Shown here piece by piece: positions 23,901 through 24,595 of a stretch of 24,595 nt of DNA (positions within the stretch are counted from its first letter, which is position 1; every line of letters starts with the position of its first letter). The position numbers and the translations under genes are program-made. Source of the DNA: Plakobranchus ocellatus (taxonomy: Eukaryota; Mollusca; Gastropoda; Plakobranchidae); the NCBI GenBank assembly GCA_019648995.1, contig BLXT01007741.1:986341-1010935 (forward strand), given 5' to 3'. The notes beneath the pieces are model-generated. The model had not been told where the DNA came from. It saw nothing but the letters and a program-made list of their open reading frames with translations, and ran no database searches.

Positions 23901-24398
23901 GATACCACACATTTTCAGGGTCTGTTTCAAGATGTGTGAATGATAATTTTCTTGATACTTTCTAAAAAATCATACAAGCAAATCCCTCTCATTCCCGTAA
24001 CTCAACATTTCCATTTCTTGTATTTTACTGAAATGAAGCATTCATTTGACAATGTCAAAAGCAAAAAAACCCTATCATTTTGAAATTGAAATGGAATCTA
24101 CAGAACTCTGTAACAAAGATAAGCAATGGAAAATAAAAGGGATCTTTGGAATTCTAATAGTAAAGAAATTGTTTTGATAAAACCCATTTTCTTATACAAT
24201 TTTGTTAAGACAGTTTGCTAATTCATTATGACAACCCTCCCATAGCATATAAAAAACATCCAGAGAGCAAAAAATGTCCTGTGTTTGGATGCACAGTTAG
24301 ATGACATACCATCATCCATGGCAGACTCCATAAAGGCCTTTTGCTTTGAGGCAAATTCTGCCATCAACTTTTGCTGTCGATTCCAAGCTTTGCGACGC
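8857..24398 (-). CDS. UBR3: E3 ubiquitin-protein ligase UBR3, C-terminal 16 coding exons (5' part outside window)
   Basis: UBR-family RING-type E3 ubiquitin ligase; family members pass ubiquitin from an E2 enzyme to substrates in the cytosol. I joined 16 minus-strand exons: 24310-24398, 23379-23537, 22854-22990, 22323-22433, 21826-22020, 18360-18493, 17759-17844, 16438-16549, 15845-15942, 14862-14980, 14033-14134, 13185-13310, 11199-11399, 10686-10895, 10223-10362 and 8857-8974. Together they are 2137 nt: one base finishing a split codon, then 711 codons and a stop. Every intron has GT/AG ends and every phase matches. Domains in this partial protein: acidic/Ser-Ala linker about 31-50, RING-H2 about 57-185, helical region 231-556, Cys-rich cluster 589-616 and conserved UBR C-terminus 631-711. 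Segments such as [18 protein letters not shown] and [13 protein letters not shown] match vertebrate UBR3 as I remember it, which sets it apart from UBR1/UBR2. Human UBR3 is roughly 1,900 residues, so about 1,200 residues with the UBR box are missing to the right. Exon edges are inferred, not tested. Confidence 0.95.
8975..10222 (-). other. UBR3 last intron
   Basis: A 1.25 kb intron with donor GTAAGTATA at 10222 and acceptor CCATAG. AT-rich, nothing else recognised. Confidence 0.85.
10223..10362 (-). CDS. UBR3: UBR3 exon 15: conserved C-terminal fold
   Basis: This exon encodes residues 627-672. [20 protein letters not shown] then [17 protein letters not shown] is the most conserved block of UBR family C-termini. 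Acceptor TTCCAG, donor GTAAGT; the split Lys codon continues in the last exon. Confidence 0.96.
10686..10895 (-). CDS. UBR3: UBR3 exon 14: Cys-rich cluster
   Basis: This exon is 70 full codons, residues 557-626. [18 protein letters not shown] leads into a cysteine cluster at C589, C592, C594, C602, C605, C610, C615 and C616, with [17 protein letters not shown] at its heart. This is the zinc-ribbon-like segment of the UBR C-terminal (autoinhibitory-type) domain. I placed the acceptor at AACTAG (first residue Asn). A second acceptor 12 nt inside (TTCAG) would also stay in frame. Donor GTAAGT. Confidence 0.94.
11199..11399 (-). CDS. UBR3: UBR3 exon 13
   Basis: This exon is 67 full codons, residues 490-556. 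It starts [15 protein letters not shown] after one Ala, passes through a Ser/Gly/Ala-rich loop (about 511-522), then gives [20 protein letters not shown] and the VANRIEAK end. EFSLLASFL matches the vertebrate EFSVLASCLGL block as I recall it. Acceptor TTCAG, donor GTAGGC. Confidence 0.92.
11400..13184 (-). other. UBR3 intron between exons 13 and 12
   Basis: A 1.8 kb intron. Plus-strand open frames at 11553-11765 and 12442-12672 have no recognisable motif and no support as exons. I see no transposon ends or repeats beyond T and A runs. Confidence 0.7.
13185..13310 (-). CDS. UBR3: UBR3 exon 12
   Basis: This exon is 42 full codons, residues 448-489. [20 protein letters not shown] then [13 protein letters not shown] closely parallels the vertebrate UBR3 block [20 protein letters not shown] as I recall it. 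This is one of the strongest diagnostic matches. Acceptor CCTCAG, donor GTTTGT. Confidence 0.94.
14033..14134 (-). CDS. UBR3: UBR3 exon 11
   Basis: This exon is 34 full codons, residues 414-447, with [20 protein letters not shown]. The acceptor TTAAG lies directly behind a poly-T run, and the donor is GTAAGT. Conservation is modest here, so the call rests mainly on splice sites, frame and position. Confidence 0.85.
14862..14980 (-). CDS. UBR3: UBR3 exon 10
   Basis: This exon encodes residues 374-413, including [20 protein letters not shown] and [16 protein letters not shown]. It corresponds to the vertebrate UBR3 helices around VLFTLLYTQAL and CSEEDRSAWK as I remember them. Acceptor TTTCAG, donor GTGAAA, ending in phase 0. 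Confidence 0.92.
15845..15942 (-). CDS. UBR3: UBR3 exon 9
   Basis: This exon encodes residues 341-373, [20 protein letters not shown] then [12 protein letters not shown]. The pattern of leucines suits a helix of the middle region. Acceptor ATCCAG, donor GTAAGA. It starts and ends inside codons that agree with exons 8 and 10. Confidence 0.9.
16438..16549 (-). CDS. UBR3: UBR3 exon 8
   Basis: This exon encodes residues 304-340, [20 protein letters not shown] followed by [16 protein letters not shown]. It belongs to the helical middle region between the RING and the C-terminal Cys cluster. The acceptor is AACAAG behind a poly-T run, and the donor is GTGTGT, a weak form. I used TAC as the first exon bases because this alone keeps the frame with exon 7 (codon T|TA). 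Confidence 0.85.
17034..17694 (+). mobile_element. possible internally deleted piggyBac-like element with acidic open stretch
   Basis: TTAA occurs at 17030-17033 and 17695-17698. The sequences just inside (AACTGTATAATTCCCACC on the left; CCCTTAAATTACCAGG reading inward on the right) look loosely like inverted ends. Between them, plus-strand 17273-17462 is open and strongly acidic ([20 protein letters not shown], then [20 protein letters not shown]). PiggyBac transposases often begin with such an acidic region. No catalytic domain is present. TTAA is common in AT-rich DNA, so this is a hypothesis. Confidence 0.3.
17759..17844 (-). CDS. UBR3: UBR3 exon 7
   Basis: This 86 nt exon encodes residues 275-303: [15 protein letters not shown], then a run of alanines, then AGKKDCF. 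It matches the position of TNLELELIHRGG in vertebrate UBR3 as I recall it. Acceptor ACCCAG, donor GTAAGT. Both ends fall inside codons, and both junctions stay in frame. Confidence 0.9.
18360..18493 (-). CDS. UBR3: UBR3 exon 6
   Basis: This exon encodes residues 231-274 plus two bases of the next codon. It contains [20 protein letters not shown] and ends LLFMSSVA, which continues into RTNLE of the next exon. That junction rebuilds the UBR3 block SVARTNLE. Acceptor TTCAAG, donor GTAATT. Confidence 0.9.
18687..18987 (-). mobile_element. LINE (RTE-like) fragment, left-hand C-terminal part
   Basis: One minus-strand frame from about 18984 to 18687, with two inner stops, gives [36 protein letters not shown] and [10 protein letters not shown]. 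This is the C-terminal block of the same LINE protein (family pattern: INTCLRRIL-I-WP--ISN--LW-R, then R-W-WIGHTLRK--N-ITR-AL). It directly continues the right-hand fragment that ends at LLYGG, with the mariner element between them. The 3' end of the LINE is not clearly visible. Confidence 0.82.
18990..20359 (-). mobile_element. mariner-type DNA transposon, near full length, decayed
   Basis: The 1370 bp element has 30 bp terminal inverted repeats at 18990-19019 and 20330-20359, which agree at 25 of 30 positions. Both begin (T/C)GAGG and share GATAATTA-GTTCCGTTT. It is flanked on each side by TA (18988-18989 and 20360-20361), the target duplication of Tc1/mariner elements. The length fits a standard 1.3 kb mariner. 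The transposase lies on the minus strand and is broken. The element sits inside an older LINE copy within the UBR3 intron between exons 5 and 6. Confidence 0.92.
19116..20165 (-). pseudogene. mariner transposase, inactive (DD34D family)
   Basis: The start is [20 protein letters not shown] at 20165, and a stop at 19116-19118 follows a C-terminal [14 protein letters not shown]. The span of 1050 nt equals the usual roughly 345-350 residues. The longest intact frame is 19259-19762 (167 codons). It contains [15 protein letters not shown] with the first catalytic Asp, [12 protein letters not shown], and HNNAHPH, where the second catalytic Asp is replaced by Asn (codon 19397-19399). The third Asp (LAPLDYYLF) appears only after a frame change near 19298, with 34 residues between the second and third sites. 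The N-terminal DNA-binding part has several stop codons and frame changes. It therefore cannot make active transposase. Confidence 0.92.
20362..21399 (-). mobile_element. LINE (RTE-like) reverse transcriptase fragment, right-hand part
   Basis: Minus-strand remains of a non-LTR reverse transcriptase, readable in several frames. In order: [20 protein letters not shown] (21.2-21.3 kb; the PPEALKAD block before the RT core), FSEKPFDSI (about 20.94 kb, from F-x-KAFDSI), [20 protein letters not shown] (about 20.8 kb, from TGVRQGCLLSP), QLDDLALP (about 20.69 kb), SFTYLGS-like remains (about 20.55 kb) and [13 protein letters not shown] (about 20.4 kb, from FNTNVKTVLLYGAETW). Many stops and frame changes are present. 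The Asp-Asp catalytic motif of the RT is deleted. No endonuclease domain or 5' end is seen. Clade RTE is tentative. Confidence 0.85.
21826..22020 (-). CDS. UBR3: UBR3 exon 5: last RING cysteine pair
   Basis: This exon is 65 full codons, residues 166-230. [20 protein letters not shown] holds the final RING zinc pair (C182, C185), followed by the Asn-Ser-Val-Ile-Pro block typical of UBR RINGs. The remainder ([15 protein letters not shown]) is predicted helix. Acceptor TTACAG, donor GTAGGT. It is followed by the largest intron of the window, which is filled with transposons. Confidence 0.94.
22185..22210. repeat. (TAG)n trinucleotide repeat in UBR3 intron
   Basis: About eight or nine TAG units lie in the intron between exons 4 and 5, followed by GGT-rich imperfect units to about 22232. 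Confidence 0.95.
22323..22433 (-). CDS. UBR3: UBR3 exon 4: RING-H2 core
   Basis: This exon is 37 full codons, residues 129-165. It contains [20 protein letters not shown] followed by [11 protein letters not shown]148, H150, H153 and C156 form the central Cys-His-His-Cys set of a RING-H2 finger. The family uses this set to bind zinc and dock the E2 enzyme. Donor GTAAAT and acceptor GCCAG keep phase 0 on both sides. Confidence 0.95.
22854..22990 (-). CDS. UBR3: UBR3 exon 3: long spacer inside the RING
   Basis: This exon encodes residues 83-128, starting VLGHRHQ and ending LLKHFEE. In UBR3 this stretch sits between the first and second halves of the RING and is far longer than the spacer in ordinary RING fingers. 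It ends in phase 0 at a GTGAAA donor, which is weaker than consensus. H86, H88 and C110 might take part in metal binding, but the sequence alone does not show this. Confidence 0.93.
23379..23537 (-). CDS. UBR3: UBR3 exon 2: acidic linker and first RING cysteine pair
   Basis: This exon encodes residues 30-82. It opens with a low-complexity acidic and Ser/Ala run ([18 protein letters not shown]). The first RING zinc pair follows as YDCAIC (C57, C60), then [15 protein letters not shown], a block shared with UBR3 of other animals. The donor is GTAGGT. The acceptor CTTAG has a long CT-rich tract that is itself a (GA)n microsatellite on the plus strand. Confidence 0.93.
23561..23593. repeat. (GA)n-rich tract acting as polypyrimidine tract of UBR3 exon 2
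   Basis: The plus strand reads TGAGTGAGTG followed by GA repeats. On the transcribed strand it is a CT-rich run about 25-55 nt upstream of the CTTAG acceptor of UBR3 exon 2, with more CT-rich sequence between, so it probably helps splice-site recognition. Confidence 0.8.
24310..24398 (-). CDS. UBR3: UBR3 exon 1 of window: basic helical linker
   Basis: This exon encodes residues 1-29, including [20 protein letters not shown], an amphipathic Lys/Arg/Gln-rich stretch. UBR ligases carry such a predicted coiled helix just before the RING. The acceptor is TCTAG at 24399-24403 and the donor is GTATGT at 24304-24309. The exon begins with the last base of a split codon and ends with the first base of the next, so at least one more exon lies upstream, beyond the window. 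Confidence 0.85.
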
Positions 24399-24595
24399 CT
24401 AGACATTGAGAAAGTTAATTTTAAAAAAAGTAGGTTCAAATATATCAACTAAAAAGTCTGAAGTCATCATATTGACTAACTTAATACAATCTGAATTTTT
24501 TTTTTATATAACCTACCTCTATATAGAGAAAAATTATCATTGTTTAACAAAACAATTTTAGCCTTTCATTTGAATTTTTAAAAAAGAGGTTAGAA

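Larger units (their letters stand above)
22434..24309 (-). other. UBR3 introns between exons 4 and 1
   Basis: The introns 22434-22853, 22991-23378 and 23538-24309 flank exons 3 and 2. Apart from the (GA)n tract near 23.57 kb they hold no recognisable element. Confidence 0.75.

Overview
This is an AT-rich, intron-rich metazoan genomic window. It holds no bacterial-type operons, no tRNA or rRNA genes, no CRISPR array and no retrovirus-like element that I could find. Spliceosomal GT/AG introns, a mariner transposon, a non-LTR retrotransposon and microsatellites point to an invertebrate animal. A marine lophotrochozoan such as a mollusc is my best guess from the style of the LINE and the intron texture, but this is weak.

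One real gene dominates. The minus strand between 24398 and 8857 carries the last 16 coding exons of UBR3, an E3 ubiquitin-protein ligase of the UBR (N-recognin-like) family. The exons join in one frame without a break and encode 711 residues up to the stop codon. In order they give a linker, a split RING-H2 finger, a helical middle region, a Cys-rich cluster and the highly conserved UBR C-terminal segment. The N-terminal two thirds of the protein, including the UBR box, lies beyond the right edge.

The largest intron (18494-21825) is a transposon graveyard. A decayed LINE of RTE-like type lies on the minus strand and is split in two by a 1.37 kb mariner element, also on the minus strand. The mariner has a TA target duplication and 30 bp inverted ends. 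Another intron (16550-17758) holds an acidic plus-strand open stretch between two TTAA sites, possibly a remnant of a piggyBac-like element.

Left of the UBR3 stop codon there is about 5 kb of AT-rich DNA (3092-8856). It has no convincing coding sequence and probably contains the UBR3 3' UTR. Farther left are a recent 318 bp tandem duplication (2458-3091), a long interrupted (TA)n/(CA)n microsatellite (1652-1792), a single open frame of doubtful status (1951-2241) and simple repeats. I found no sign of a new multi-gene system. The most informative items are the UBR3 gene model and the nested transposons.
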